NCBI GenBank assembly: GCA_902363555.1
Contig: CABJAM010000001.1
Location: 868,001-932,000 of the forward strand
Reading direction: 5' to 3'
From: Lachnospiraceae bacterium
GTDB lineage: Bacteria > Bacillota > Clostridia > Lachnospirales > Lachnospiraceae
DNA length: 64,000 nt
Program-made: the position numbers and the translations under genes
The notes under the pieces: model-generated
What the model was told of the DNA's origin: nothing
What the model saw: only the letters and a program-made list of their open reading frames with translations
Databases searched by the model: none
Part shown: positions 16,877-25,404 of the stretch, piece by piece
How positions within the stretch are numbered: position 1 is the stretch's first letter
How the letters are laid out: every line of letters starts with the position of its first letter

Positions 16877-17947
16877 ATGAAAACAATTAAAAACATTTTC
16901 AACAAAATTTTTGTGGAAGGACTTTCCGGTATGGGCCTGGGCCTTTTTGCCACGCTGATCATCGGAACGATCATCAAGCAGATCGGCGACCTGATGGGCG
17001 GTGATATCGGCGGCTACCTGTCGATTTTTGGTCTGGTGGCCCAGCGGCTGACCGGCGCGGGTATCGGTGTGGGCGTGGCCTTTAAGTTTAAGGAATCCAC
17101 GTATGTGATGCTGTCCTCGGCTGTGGCCGGTATGATCGGCGCTTATTCCAGTAATATTGCCGCGGGAACACTGCTTAACGATTCCGGCGCGCTGGTGCTT
17201 TCCGGACCGGGTGAGCCTTTGGGCGCTTTCGTGGCGGCTCTTGTGGGCATTGCCTTCGGCCATCTTGTGGCAGGGCGTACGAAGGTGGATCTTCTTATGA
17301 CACCGGCGGTGACGATCCTCACCGGCGGCGCTGTGGGGATTTTTGTAGGACCACCGATTTCTTCGTTTATGACCTGGCTTGGCAGCCTGATCAACTGGGC
17401 TACGATCCAGCAGCCGGTCATTATGGGAATCGTCGTATCCGTTATTATGGGTATGGTGCTCACGCTCCCCATCAGCTCGGCGGCGCTTGGAATTATTCTT
17501 GGGTTAAATGGAATCGCTGCCGGAGCGGCTACCATCGGCTGCTGTTGTCAGATGGTGGGCTTTGCTGTGGCAAGCTTTCGGGAAAACGGTGTGGGCGGTC
17601 TGCTGGCCCAAGGGCTTGGCACATCTATGCTCCAGATTCCCAATATTGTCCGGCGGCCGCTGATCTGGATACCATCCATCGTATCCTCGGCAATCCTTGG
17701 CCCTATCGCCATTGCCCCCATTTTCAATATGACGAATAATGCCGCCGGCAGCGGTATGGGTTCGGCCGGACTGGTCGGCCAGATTATGACCTATCAGACG
17801 ATGACCGCCACGGAGCCGCCGGTGCTTGTACTGATCAAAATCGTTATTTTCCACTTTGTACTGCCGGCAGTCCTGACACTGGGGGTAGCCGAAGGACTGC
17901 GCAAAATCGGATACATCCGCAACGGAGATATGGCGCTGGATGTTTAA
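16877..17947 (+). CDS. PTS-type EIIC membrane protein (PTS_EIIC_2 family)
   Basis: Hydrophobic protein of 356 residues with about nine membrane segments and many Gly-rich loops (SGMGLGLFATLIIGTIIKQIG near the N-terminus, starting with a short amphipathic KNIFNKIFVEGL helix). The pattern matches the stand-alone EIIC family PF13303, whose substrates are mostly unknown. No EIIA or EIIB domain is fused or encoded nearby, so either these act in trans or the protein is a PTS-like transporter without phosphorylation. ATG 16877 follows GGGAGA; earlier in-frame ATGs at 16790 and 16850 lack ribosome sites. Regulation by the CRP/FNR-like array upstream is likely. Confidence 0.82.
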   Translation: MKTIKNIFNKIFVEGLSGMGLGLFATLIIGTIIKQIGDLMGGDIGGYLSIFGLVAQRLTGAGIGVGVAFKFKESTYVMLSSAVAGMIGAYSSNIAAGTLLNDSGALVLSGPGEPLGAFVAALVGIAFGHLVAGRTKVDLLMTPAVTILTGGAVGIFVGPPISSFMTWLGSLINWATIQQPVIMGIVVSVIMGMVLTLPISSAALGIILGLNGIAAGAATIGCCCQMVGFAVASFRENGVGGLLAQGLGTSMLQIPNIVRRPLIWIPSIVSSAILGPIAIAPIFNMTNNAAGSGMGSAGLVGQIMTYQTMTATEPPVLVLIKIVIFHFVLPAVLTLGVAEGLRKIGYIRNGDMALDV

Positions 17948-18070
17948 AGCTGCTATTCGCCAGGGGCCGGAACACGCACGCCCTCTCACAGATCCACCCA
18001 GCCATGCCAGCGCTGACAGCGTGTGCACCTGCCTGTCACTGTGGGCCATAGCCCCTGATGAATAGCAGCT
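17948..18070. repeat. 123-bp element with 20-bp imperfect inverted ends
   Basis: AGCTGCTATTC-gcc-AGGGGC (17948-17967) faces GCCCCT-gat-GAATAGCAGCT (18051-18070); 17 of 20 positions pair. The interior also shows partial self-complementarity. It begins directly after the EIIC stop, so it may serve as that gene's terminator, or it is a MITE-like insertion. Confidence 0.65.
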
Positions 18071-18079
18071 AAGAAAATT

Positions 18080-18108
18080 TTGACAATACCTGTCGTTTTC
18101 GCTATAAT
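18080..18108 (+). promoter_or_regulatory. Consensus sigma-A promoter of the JetABC-like operon
   Basis: TTGACA (18080-18085), 17-bp spacer, TATAAT (18103-18108): a perfect vegetative promoter. Transcription should start near 18115, giving a leader of about 155 nt that includes the 65-bp repeat. This predicts constitutive, fairly strong expression. Confidence 0.85.
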
Positions 18109-18147
18109 GAGTATTACAAAAGTCCGTTACCAGCCATGACATGGCTG

Positions 18148-18212
18148 TATACCTTTTCGGGCAGGCGCAAAGTAAATGCTGCGCATGGGCGCGCTTCGCG
18201 CGGTAAGGTATA
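18148..18212 (+). repeat. 65-bp palindrome-ended repeat, copy B
   Basis: It starts TATACCTTTTCGGGC and ends GGTAAGGTATA, with TATACCTT/AAGGTATA inverted ends and an internal GCGCGCTTCGCGC hairpin. It is the inverted partner of 13245-13309 (60/65 identical by eye). It lies inside the predicted leader of the SMC-like operon. Confidence 0.85.
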
Positions 18213-18271
18213 TAAATAAATGCGTGCTGCATGACGGCGCGCCCGGATAACAGCGAGACGGAGGGAAGCTT

Positions 18272-19852
18272 ATGGCACAGGAATATACGATGATGCACGA
18301 CATTGTCAGTCAGCATAGTGAGAGAATGCAAAACCTCAAACGATATTACCCATTTTTCAGATTACAGGAAAACTCCCTGGCCCAGTTTAAGGACGGGCAG
18401 TTCGGGCATCTGGATATGGGATATATCGTCTTTGCGGTTTTGCGTTTTTTTATTGAGGAAAACCAGTTTAATGATGCCAATGTGACCTATGCCATGTACG
18501 AAGCCTTTATGAAGGACTTCCTTTCGCGGGAATATGGCGTGAGTGTACAGGATGCAGGAAAGGAGCTGATCCTGTACATCTTTGACAAGCTGTGCAACGA
18601 CGGGCGGCCATTTGTTTACAGCTACTATGACCCAGAGGCGAAAAAAAGCGTGGAGACTCGTGTTAAGCTCATTGACAGCCGTTTTGAGGACAATGAGCTG
18701 GTGTATTTCCTCACCTCTGACGCCATCGAGTTTTATCTGGATACAAAGGAAGTCAGGGATGAAAGCCGGATCACCACAGAGCAGCTTTTGCTGGAAAAGA
18801 TGATCCGCCTTAAAAATTTCCGGGGCGGCCTGGATGTGATCCGCCGGATCAATGGCGAGGTGGGGCGGCTCATGGTGGAGAAGGATGAGGTCGTGCGCCT
18901 GCTCCATCATAATGTATTTGAGGGCGTTCGTGCGCTGGAGGATTTTTCTGGAACCGGTCTTGCGTGGTTTGAGGAGGAACAGAAGCTTTTTGCCACAAAC
19001 AAGGAGCTGGTGGACAAAGCGCTTCTTAAAGCGGAGAGCGGCGCTGCTGAATATGCACTGGAGGATATTTATCAACTGGAACATGAGCTGAAACGGGCTA
19101 TACGCCGTCACAGCGATCTGCTGAGCGCCTGTACCCAGCTTCAGATCCAGGCAGATGAGATCATCAGTAATGCCAAGCACAGCCGGTTTCGCAGTGTGTT
19201 CAGCTTTGATGATTTCCTGAGCCGTATGGTGAGCCGGGATAATGCCGACGGTCTGGAGGCGTTTGTTAAGCCGCTGCTGGATATGAACCTGCATCAGAGC
19301 TTTAATCTGTATCAGTTGGATGATCTGCTGGATTATAAGCCGGAGGAGCAGGAGAAGGGGGAGAAGGTTGGCACGGGCCGCGAGCAGATGTATGTTTACG
19401 AGGATGATGTGGCCGAGGAACGTATTTCGTCCAACTTCGACCTTTTTCTAAAAGTGCTTTTTGAGCAGCTCCAAAGCCGGGGCAGCTTTGATCTGAAATT
19501 TTTAAATCATATGTATGAGATGAAATTTACGGACAATATTCTTAAAAATGGCGATTATTATGCGTTTATCGTGCATTTGAGCCAGAAAAAGGAATATCGC
19601 CTGGATACGATAAAAAAACAACAGGACACATTTCTGGAGGGGATCATTGCCAGGTATTTGGAAAAACGGGGCGACGGCGCTTTCGACGGGCTGAGCTTTT
19701 CACTGGCATTTGTACCAGAGGATACGCTGCGGCTGGGGGATATTTTTGAGGTGTCCAATATCCGGTTCACATCCCCGATACGGACGGATGACGGAATCGT
19801 GGCCACAGCCGATGGCCTATCAACATCAGGAGGAACAGAGGATGGAAAATAA
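18272..19852 (+). CDS. JetA/MukF-like kleisin subunit (Wadjet JetA family, DUF5716-like)
   Basis: Protein of 526 residues, first of three tightly overlapping genes. It has an N-terminal helical/winged-helix part (HSERMQNLKRYYPFFRLQENS) and a long predicted helical middle section, as in MukF/JetA kleisins that bridge the SMC heads. I recognise it as close to the family named Wadjet JetA (formerly DUF5716) in Firmicutes. GGAGG precedes ATG 18272. The operon has a consensus promoter. By family knowledge the complex binds and extrudes DNA. Whether this version acts in plasmid or phage defence or in chromosome maintenance is uncertain, because the nuclease subunit is not encoded next to it. Confidence 0.8.
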   Translation: MAQEYTMMHDIVSQHSERMQNLKRYYPFFRLQENSLAQFKDGQFGHLDMGYIVFAVLRFFIEENQFNDANVTYAMYEAFMKDFLSREYGVSVQDAGKELILYIFDKLCNDGRPFVYSYYDPEAKKSVETRVKLIDSRFEDNELVYFLTSDAIEFYLDTKEVRDESRITTEQLLLEKMIRLKNFRGGLDVIRRINGEVGRLMVEKDEVVRLLHHNVFEGVRALEDFSGTGLAWFEEEQKLFATNKELVDKALLKAESGAAEYALEDIYQLEHELKRAIRRHSDLLSACTQLQIQADEIISNAKHSRFRSVFSFDDFLSRMVSRDNADGLEAFVKPLLDMNLHQSFNLYQLDDLLDYKPEEQEKGEKVGTGREQMYVYEDDVAEERISSNFDLFLKVLFEQLQSRGSFDLKFLNHMYEMKFTDNILKNGDYYAFIVHLSQKKEYRLDTIKKQQDTFLEGIIARYLEKRGDGAFDGLSFSLAFVPEDTLRLGDIFEVSNIRFTSPIRTDDGIVATADGLSTSGGTEDGK

Positions 19853-20570
19853 AAATCTGGATAAAGCCATGGATATATTTTCCCGCCTGCTTATGGGCGA
19901 GGAAGTTTCAAAAAACGAAAACGTTGATCTATACGAAGCCTTTTCATCCAACGCGGAGGTGGCGGATATACTGGATACAGTATTAAAAAAAGCCAATCTG
20001 CGGCTGTATGAATATAATTATTCTTTATATCTATCCTCCGGGGAAAAGAACCGTGTTTTTGGATTTACCAACGACGAGCTGAAAAAGATGATCGGTCTGA
20101 GGCTGAATAAGGAGCTGTTTTTGGCCTATTTTATTATATTTGAGACAGTGACGCTGTTTTATCGGGATTCAGGAAATTTTTCCCATACAGAATATGTGCG
20201 GGCCGAGGATGTGATTGAAAAGACCAGCGCCACTCTGCGGGCCATTGTTCCAAAGCTTGAGACACTGGCTAAAAATGAGGCTGAGGACAATAGCTTTCGC
20301 ACCATCGCCCTGTTGTGGGAGGATATGCCCATGACGACCAGTAATGAGGACACATCCACACTGAAGGCGGCGCGTGGCACAAAGGTGGGCTTTGTGAAGC
20401 TGGTGTTTAACTTTCTTGTGGACCAGCGGCTGTTTTATGAAACCGGCGGACGTTACTATGCCAGAGACCGTTTTAAGGCGCTGGTGGAAAACTATTACGA
20501 GGATGCCCGGGGGCGTCTTTATGAGATTACGGAACAATTAGGAGGAGGCGAGCCTGATGCCGCATATTAA
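19842..20570 (+). CDS. JetB/MukE-like subunit (DUF6063-like)
   Basis: Protein of 242 residues that overlaps the JetA-like gene by 11 bp and the SMC-like gene by 14 bp, so translation of all three is coupled. It contains two predicted winged-helix-like parts, with a C-terminal LVFNFLVDQRLFYETGGRYYARDRFKALVE segment of the type seen in MukE/JetB proteins, which bind the kleisin and DNA. I believe it corresponds to the family DUF6063. ATG 19842 follows AGGAGGA; the longer frame upstream lies wholly within the JetA gene. A separate enzymatic activity is not expected. Confidence 0.78.
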   Translation: MENKNLDKAMDIFSRLLMGEEVSKNENVDLYEAFSSNAEVADILDTVLKKANLRLYEYNYSLYLSSGEKNRVFGFTNDELKKMIGLRLNKELFLAYFIIFETVTLFYRDSGNFSHTEYVRAEDVIEKTSATLRAIVPKLETLAKNEAEDNSFRTIALLWEDMPMTTSNEDTSTLKAARGTKVGFVKLVFNFLVDQRLFYETGGRYYARDRFKALVENYYEDARGRLYEITEQLGGGEPDAAY

Positions 20571-23500
20571 CCGGATACGTGTCAATAATGTGAAATATAA
20601 TTTCGGCACACAGTTTTATGATGATTTTGTTATGCGCTTTGATGGCCGCAACGCTCTTTATGATCTGGCCAATGGCGGCGGCAAGAGTGTGCTGATGCTG
20701 CTGTTGTTCCAGAATCTTATTCCAAACTGTACCCTGGATGATAAGCAGCCCATTGAAAAGCTGTTTCGGACCGGAGATGGCAGCACGACCATCCATTCTC
20801 TTGTAGAGTGGAAGCTGGATGAGGGCGATATCCGCGATGATTTTAAATATATGCTCACGGGATTTTGCGCCCGCCGGGCCAAGGATGACGCCGACGAAAA
20901 TAAAACCCGGGATGCCGCGTCCATCGATTATTTTAATTACGTTATTTTTTATAGGGAATACAATGACAATGACATTATTAATCTGCCCTTAAAGCGGGGG
21001 AACGAGCGCATTACCTATGCCGGGCTGAAAGCATACCTAAAGGATCTGGGCCGCAGTGATTATAATCTGTCCATACATATATTTGACCGTAAGGGAGAGT
21101 ATCAGCGTTTTATCAGCCGTTACGGTCTTTATGAGAGTGCCTGGGAGATTGTCCGTGGAATCAATAAAACGGAAGGTCATGTGCGGACCTATTTTGAAAC
21201 CAACTATAAAACGACTCGGAAGGTGATCGAAGATCTGCTCATCGAGGAGATCATTCAGAAAGCCTTCTGGATGCGAGCCGGTACGGGAAGCCAGACGGGG
21301 GCGGAAGGGGCCGTAACATCCGGCGGAAAGTCTGACAACAGTGTGGACACGGATATGGCCAAAACCCTGCTGGATATCAAGGATAAGCTGCTGGAGCTAT
21401 CTAAAAAGAAAGAGGAGATTTCCGGCTACGATAAACAGATGGAGGCGCTGGAAAGCTTCGCCGGCCGCATTGATACGTTGAATGCGCTTTATTCCCAGGA
21501 GCAGGATTTCAGGACGGAGCTCGTAAAGACTTATAATACGGCGGCCAATGCAGTGCGCCAGAAGGAAAAGGAAATGGCTCTGGCTGAGAAGGAAAAGGAG
21601 CTGTCCGGCGGCCGCATCGGTGATATTACAAAGAAGCTGGAAACGATACGTATTCAGGAAAATCAGGAACGGCTTAAAAGCTGCGAGACGGATACAGGAA
21701 GATTTGAAGCCGAAATCCAAGCACTGCGGCAAAAACGCAGCGAGGTCCAGTCTGATCTGAATCTGAAACAGAGCATGAATGATTATCTGGCCTATGCAGA
21801 TTACCGAAAAAAGGCGGAAACGGTCCGTACTTCCATGGAAAATGTCAACGAGGACCACGACAGTCTACTTCATAAACTGAATGTTTACGCCGGCCGGCAA
21901 AAGCTTTTGTTTGACAAAAATGTGCGGGCATGGAACAGTGAGCTTATAAGTCTGCGTAAACAGCTTCGGGAGCAGAGTGCGGCCATTGAGGAAAATACAG
22001 GGCTGCGCCGGGAAATGGAAAAGACCATGGCGGTGGCATGCAGCGAAATGGATCGTGAGCAGGCTGAGGAAACCCGCCTTGTGCAGGCGCTTTCCGGGGA
22101 GCGGTTAAAGCTTAATTCTCTGCTTGTGGAGGGGAGCGCCAGGGAGCTGAAAAACAACCGGGCACAGCAAAAGCAGGTGAAGGAGCAGCAAAGCCGCCAG
22201 GCGGATTCAAGATCGGCTGCGGATCTGCGTCTCCGCCAGGCTGGTCTGCGCAGCGAAACGATCCGGGTCATGCTGGAAAATCTGGCGTCGGACGATGAGC
22301 GGCTGTCACGATTTTTTGAGGAGTACGATAAAAAGAAAGTCAAAGCGGATAAATTGATGGAGATTTATCATGCCTCCGATTATAGAGAATTGAAGTCGAT
22401 CATTTATGAGCGCTGCCGCAAAGTGATTCTTGATCTGGCAAAACGCCGGGAGGCGATGGCGTATAACCGCAGCTACATGGAGCAGTTGGATCATTTTAAT
22501 CCTGTGGTAGCGCCCGGGGAACTGCTGGAGATTGTAGATTATATACGCCGCTGCCATGGGGCCACCTGTGTGCTGGGCAGTGATTATCTCTGCGGCCTGG
22601 AACCGGATGGAAGACAGGCGCTTTTGGAGCGGATGCCCTACCTGCCTTATTCAGTAATCGTCCAGAGTGATTTTTCCAAAATCCGGGCGGACCATATGCT
22701 GGCTGAGAAAGAATTTGGCGATTTCGCCTATCCGGTGATCGGGCTGGATGCAGTGTTGTCCGATGCTCTGGAAGCTGAGGAGGGCCATATCTTTTATATT
22801 ACTAAGGATAAGGCGCTCTTTTACGATGAAGCTGCCGTGCTGCGCAAAAAGGACGCTCTGACCCGGGAGACGGCCGCCCTTGAAAAGGAACTGGAACGTC
22901 TTCGGGATAATGAGGCCACTTACATGGCCGATGTGGAATATCTGGGTGAATTTATCGTGGATTACTACGATAAATTTGTGGATAACATGGCTGTGATTTC
23001 GGAAAATCGTGGACAGGTGGAACGTCTCAACGAGGAACGCCAGAGCCTTGAAAAGCAGTGCGCGGCGGACGAAGCGCTGCTGGCCGGTATTGATGAAAGC
23101 ATGGCGGAGCTTGACGCCCGGCTTTTGGAGCTGACCAAAGAGGAAGAGATATTAAAAACGATCATCGCCCAGGAGGAGCAGCTCGAAGCGGTGCGTGGCC
23201 GGATGGCTGCGGCTGCGGAGCAGAAACGTTCGCTGGAGGTGCGGCTGGAGCAGTCGCGGATCGCTTTGGAAAATGATGAGCGGGCGCGGGAGGAGGTCCG
23301 CCGCCGCATGACCTTCGTGGAGCAGAGCAAGGCGGATCAGGAAAAGACCTGGAAGGATGTTTACAGCGTTTATTATAAGGAAGATATGGTGGTGGAGCCG
23401 GAGTCGGAAAGTGCGGCGGAAAACACCGTAGCCAAAATCGCGGCAGTTGAAGCTGCGGACGAAAATGTGGCTGAAACTGCGGTCGAAAACGTAGCGGCTG

Positions 23501-25278
23501 AAACGATAGGCGAAACTGCAGTTGAAACGACGGCCGAAACTGCGGCCCCAAATACGGCTGAAACTGCGGTCGAAATTGCGGCTGAATCGACGGCCAAAGC
23601 GAAGCAGTCTGTGTCCGATGAGGGCGGCGATGCGGCTCCTGTGGAGGAAAAGCGCGCTCCGGAAACCACCGACGAGATCGATGCAGCTTTTCGCGGTATC
23701 CGGGAGGCTTTTGAGAAGGAGTACACGGATCTGGAGGATAAAAAGCAGCTTCTGGAAACATACACACAAACCATGGAGCGGCTGCTGGAGCTGATCGGGG
23801 AGCGGTCAGTGCCGGTATCTGAGCTGGAGGATTTGTATGCAAAGGGGCAATTGACGGCTTATGACCCGGAGGTTATTTCCGGCCTGAAAGAGGAGCTGTC
23901 AAAGCTGACTGCCCAGATCCGCGAGCTGACCAGCACTGTGGAGGAGGTACGGGCCAACAAGAACCGTCTGTACGGCAGCGTGGAAAATGCGATTTCCTCC
24001 GTGAAGGAAAAGTATGGCAGCTTCGAGGAAGTGGACTTAAAGAACCGCAGCTACGATACATTTGTCAGCGAGCAGCAGGCCATATTATCTCAGATGAAAG
24101 AAAAATATGCGGCCGCTGCCAGGGATATGGAACGTATCGGCCACGAGCTTAAAGGCCTGGACGATACCCGCAAGGACCTGGAACGTCTGATGCGTGTGGT
24201 GAGAGTAAATTATAATCTTACCCGGGATTTTTACGCCGGAGAGATGAATCTTCGCCAGAGATTTGATGAGCTGTCTGAACAGTACGAGCGCCTTAGAAGA
24301 GATGAGGTCCGTAAAAAAGAGGAATTTGAGAAAAACCGGGATAAGCTGGCAGACCTGCTTAAAGAACTAAAAGCGGACCCATTGGCCGACGAAATACGGT
24401 ATCATATCGAGCTTCCAAAGGATGAGCAGGAGGCCCGCCGCCTGGTGGAAAACGTCCGTGAGACGGTCCAGGTCATTGCGCTTGAAAAGGAACGGATCAG
24501 CCAGGGCATCCGGGATATGGTGCAGATCAAGGAAAGCTTTGAAAATCAATGCCTGCAGCGCTGCCTGGATATCCGCACGGAGCTGGAACGTCTGCCGAAG
24601 CTTTCAAAAATCACTCTGGACGGTAAGCAGGTGCCCATGATCCAGCTCCGGATACCTTATATCCGCGAGGAATTTTATAAGGCGCAGATGGCCTCGTATA
24701 TTGACACCATTGTGAGCAATGCCGATACTTATAAGGATTTTGACGATAAGCTGAAATATATACGCCAGAAGCTTTCATGGAAGAGCCTGTTTTCCGTGAT
24801 CGTAACCGATATGAATAGCATCCGGCTCAATCTTTATAAGCGGGAGCGCATCCACGAGCAGAGCCGCTATCTGAAATATGAGGAGGCGGTGGGAAGCACG
24901 GGCCAGTCTCAGGGGATTTATATCCAGTTCCTTATTGCCATCATCAATTATATTTCCGCCATTAATTCCGGAAATAATGATGCGGCCTGCACGAAAAAGG
25001 TTATTTTTATCGATAATCCTTTCGGCGCGGCCAAGGATATCTATATTTGGGAACCTATATTTGAGCTGCTGCGGACAAATAACGTACAACTGATCGTACC
25101 CGCCAGAGGTGCTACGCCGGCCATTTCCGGAAAGTTTGACGTCAACTATGTGCTGGGGCAGAAGCTGATCGATGGGAAGCAGCAGACAGTGGTCATCGAT
25201 TACCATTCCAATATCCATATCGAGGATGTGGAATATGTAAAGATTGATTTTGAACAGGAAGTTTTTGATTTTATTTAA
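20557..25278 (+). CDS. JetC/MukB-like SMC ATPase with a low-complexity insert
   Basis: Large SMC-type ATPase of 1573 residues. The N-terminal head has Walker A ANGGGKSVL (about 38-46). Two long coiled-coil arms flank a hinge-like segment (about 600-770). The C-terminal head has a signature-like STGQSQGIYIQF (about 1447) and a Walker-B-like KVIFIDNPFGAAKD (about 1482-1496), where Asn stands in place of the usual Glu. This matches JetC of type III Wadjet-like systems as I know them. Residues about 951-1028 form an Ala/Glu/Thr/Val-rich repetitive stretch (AETAVE-type repeats) that breaks the second coiled coil. No JetD-type Toprim nuclease gene follows; murE does. The complex probably loads on DNA as a dimer with the two upstream proteins. 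Confidence 0.85.
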   Translation: MPHINRIRVNNVKYNFGTQFYDDFVMRFDGRNALYDLANGGGKSVLMLLLFQNLIPNCTLDDKQPIEKLFRTGDGSTTIHSLVEWKLDEGDIRDDFKYMLTGFCARRAKDDADENKTRDAASIDYFNYVIFYREYNDNDIINLPLKRGNERITYAGLKAYLKDLGRSDYNLSIHIFDRKGEYQRFISRYGLYESAWEIVRGINKTEGHVRTYFETNYKTTRKVIEDLLIEEIIQKAFWMRAGTGSQTGAEGAVTSGGKSDNSVDTDMAKTLLDIKDKLLELSKKKEEISGYDKQMEALESFAGRIDTLNALYSQEQDFRTELVKTYNTAANAVRQKEKEMALAEKEKELSGGRIGDITKKLETIRIQENQERLKSCETDTGRFEAEIQALRQKRSEVQSDLNLKQSMNDYLAYADYRKKAETVRTSMENVNEDHDSLLHKLNVYAGRQKLLFDKNVRAWNSELISLRKQLREQSAAIEENTGLRREMEKTMAVACSEMDREQAEETRLVQALSGERLKLNSLLVEGSARELKNNRAQQKQVKEQQSRQADSRSAADLRLRQAGLRSETIRVMLENLASDDERLSRFFEEYDKKKVKADKLMEIYHASDYRELKSIIYERCRKVILDLAKRREAMAYNRSYMEQLDHFNPVVAPGELLEIVDYIRRCHGATCVLGSDYLCGLEPDGRQALLERMPYLPYSVIVQSDFSKIRADHMLAEKEFGDFAYPVIGLDAVLSDALEAEEGHIFYITKDKALFYDEAAVLRKKDALTRETAALEKELERLRDNEATYMADVEYLGEFIVDYYDKFVDNMAVISENRGQVERLNEERQSLEKQCAADEALLAGIDESMAELDARLLELTKEEEILKTIIAQEEQLEAVRGRMAAAAEQKRSLEVRLEQSRIALENDERAREEVRRRMTFVEQSKADQEKTWKDVYSVYYKEDMVVEPESESAAENTVAKIAAVEAADENVAETAVENVAAETIGETAVETTAETAAPNTAETAVEIAAESTAKAKQSVSDEGGDAAPVEEKRAPETTDEIDAAFRGIREAFEKEYTDLEDKKQLLETYTQTMERLLELIGERSVPVSELEDLYAKGQLTAYDPEVISGLKEELSKLTAQIRELTSTVEEVRANKNRLYGSVENAISSVKEKYGSFEEVDLKNRSYDTFVSEQQAILSQMKEKYAAAARDMERIGHELKGLDDTRKDLERLMRVVRVNYNLTRDFYAGEMNLRQRFDELSEQYERLRRDEVRKKEEFEKNRDKLADLLKELKADPLADEIRYHIELPKDEQEARRLVENVRETVQVIALEKERISQGIRDMVQIKESFENQCLQRCLDIRTELERLPKLSKITLDGKQVPMIQLRIPYIREEFYKAQMASYIDTIVSNADTYKDFDDKLKYIRQKLSWKSLFSVIVTDMNSIRLNLYKRERIHEQSRYLKYEEAVGSTGQSQGIYIQFLIAIINYISAINSGNNDAACTKKVIFIDNPFGAAKDIYIWEPIFELLRTNNVQLIVPARGATPAISGKFDVNYVLGQKLIDGKQQTVVIDYHSNIHIEDVEYVKIDFEQEVFDFI
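23405..23640 (+). repeat. Imperfect coding repeats in the SMC-like gene
   Basis: Short degenerate units such as GAAACTGCGGTCGAAA, GCGGCTGAAACG and GAAACGACGGCC recur in frame and encode AETAVE-like hexapeptides. They lie inside the second coiled-coil arm region. Such repeats expand or contract by replication slippage, so the length may vary between strains. Confidence 0.75.
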
Positions 25279-25286
25279 CGATTAAA

Positions 25287-25345
25287 GATCGACCGTAACA
25301 GTTCAGCCCCTTTGAACGGTTACGGTCGTCCTTTATTTTTTTTCA
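25287..25345 (+). terminator. Terminator made from a 29-bp palindromic repeat
   Basis: Palindrome copy 25295-25323 (GTAACAGTTCAG and TGAACGGTTAC arms), extended by flanking GACC/GGTC, followed by CTTTATTTTTTTT. It lies 16 bp after the SMC-like gene and should terminate that operon. The 8-bp flanks GATCGACC and GGTCGTCC match at 6 of 8 positions as a possible decayed target duplication. Confidence 0.8.
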
Positions 25346-25404
25346 CACTCCGTCAGGATTTGCATAATATGTTAGTAAAATGTCAGTTTTTAGGATGTGT
25401 TGCA

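Larger units (their letters stand above)
17948..18271. other. Intergenic region between EIIC and the SMC-like operon
   Basis: A 324-bp gap without a gene. It contains the 123-bp inverted-end element, a consensus promoter (18080-18108) and the 65-bp repeat copy B (18148-18212). Confidence 0.7.

Noticed and set aside
23152..23842. Long minus-strand open frames opposite the JetC-like gene
   Set aside because: They arise from the GC-rich, repetitive coding strand (Arg/Pro/Ser-rich translations) and have no ribosome sites or family features.
18272..25278. Complete Wadjet defence system
   Set aside because: The JetD nuclease gene is missing on both sides, so only a JetABC-like complex is supported.
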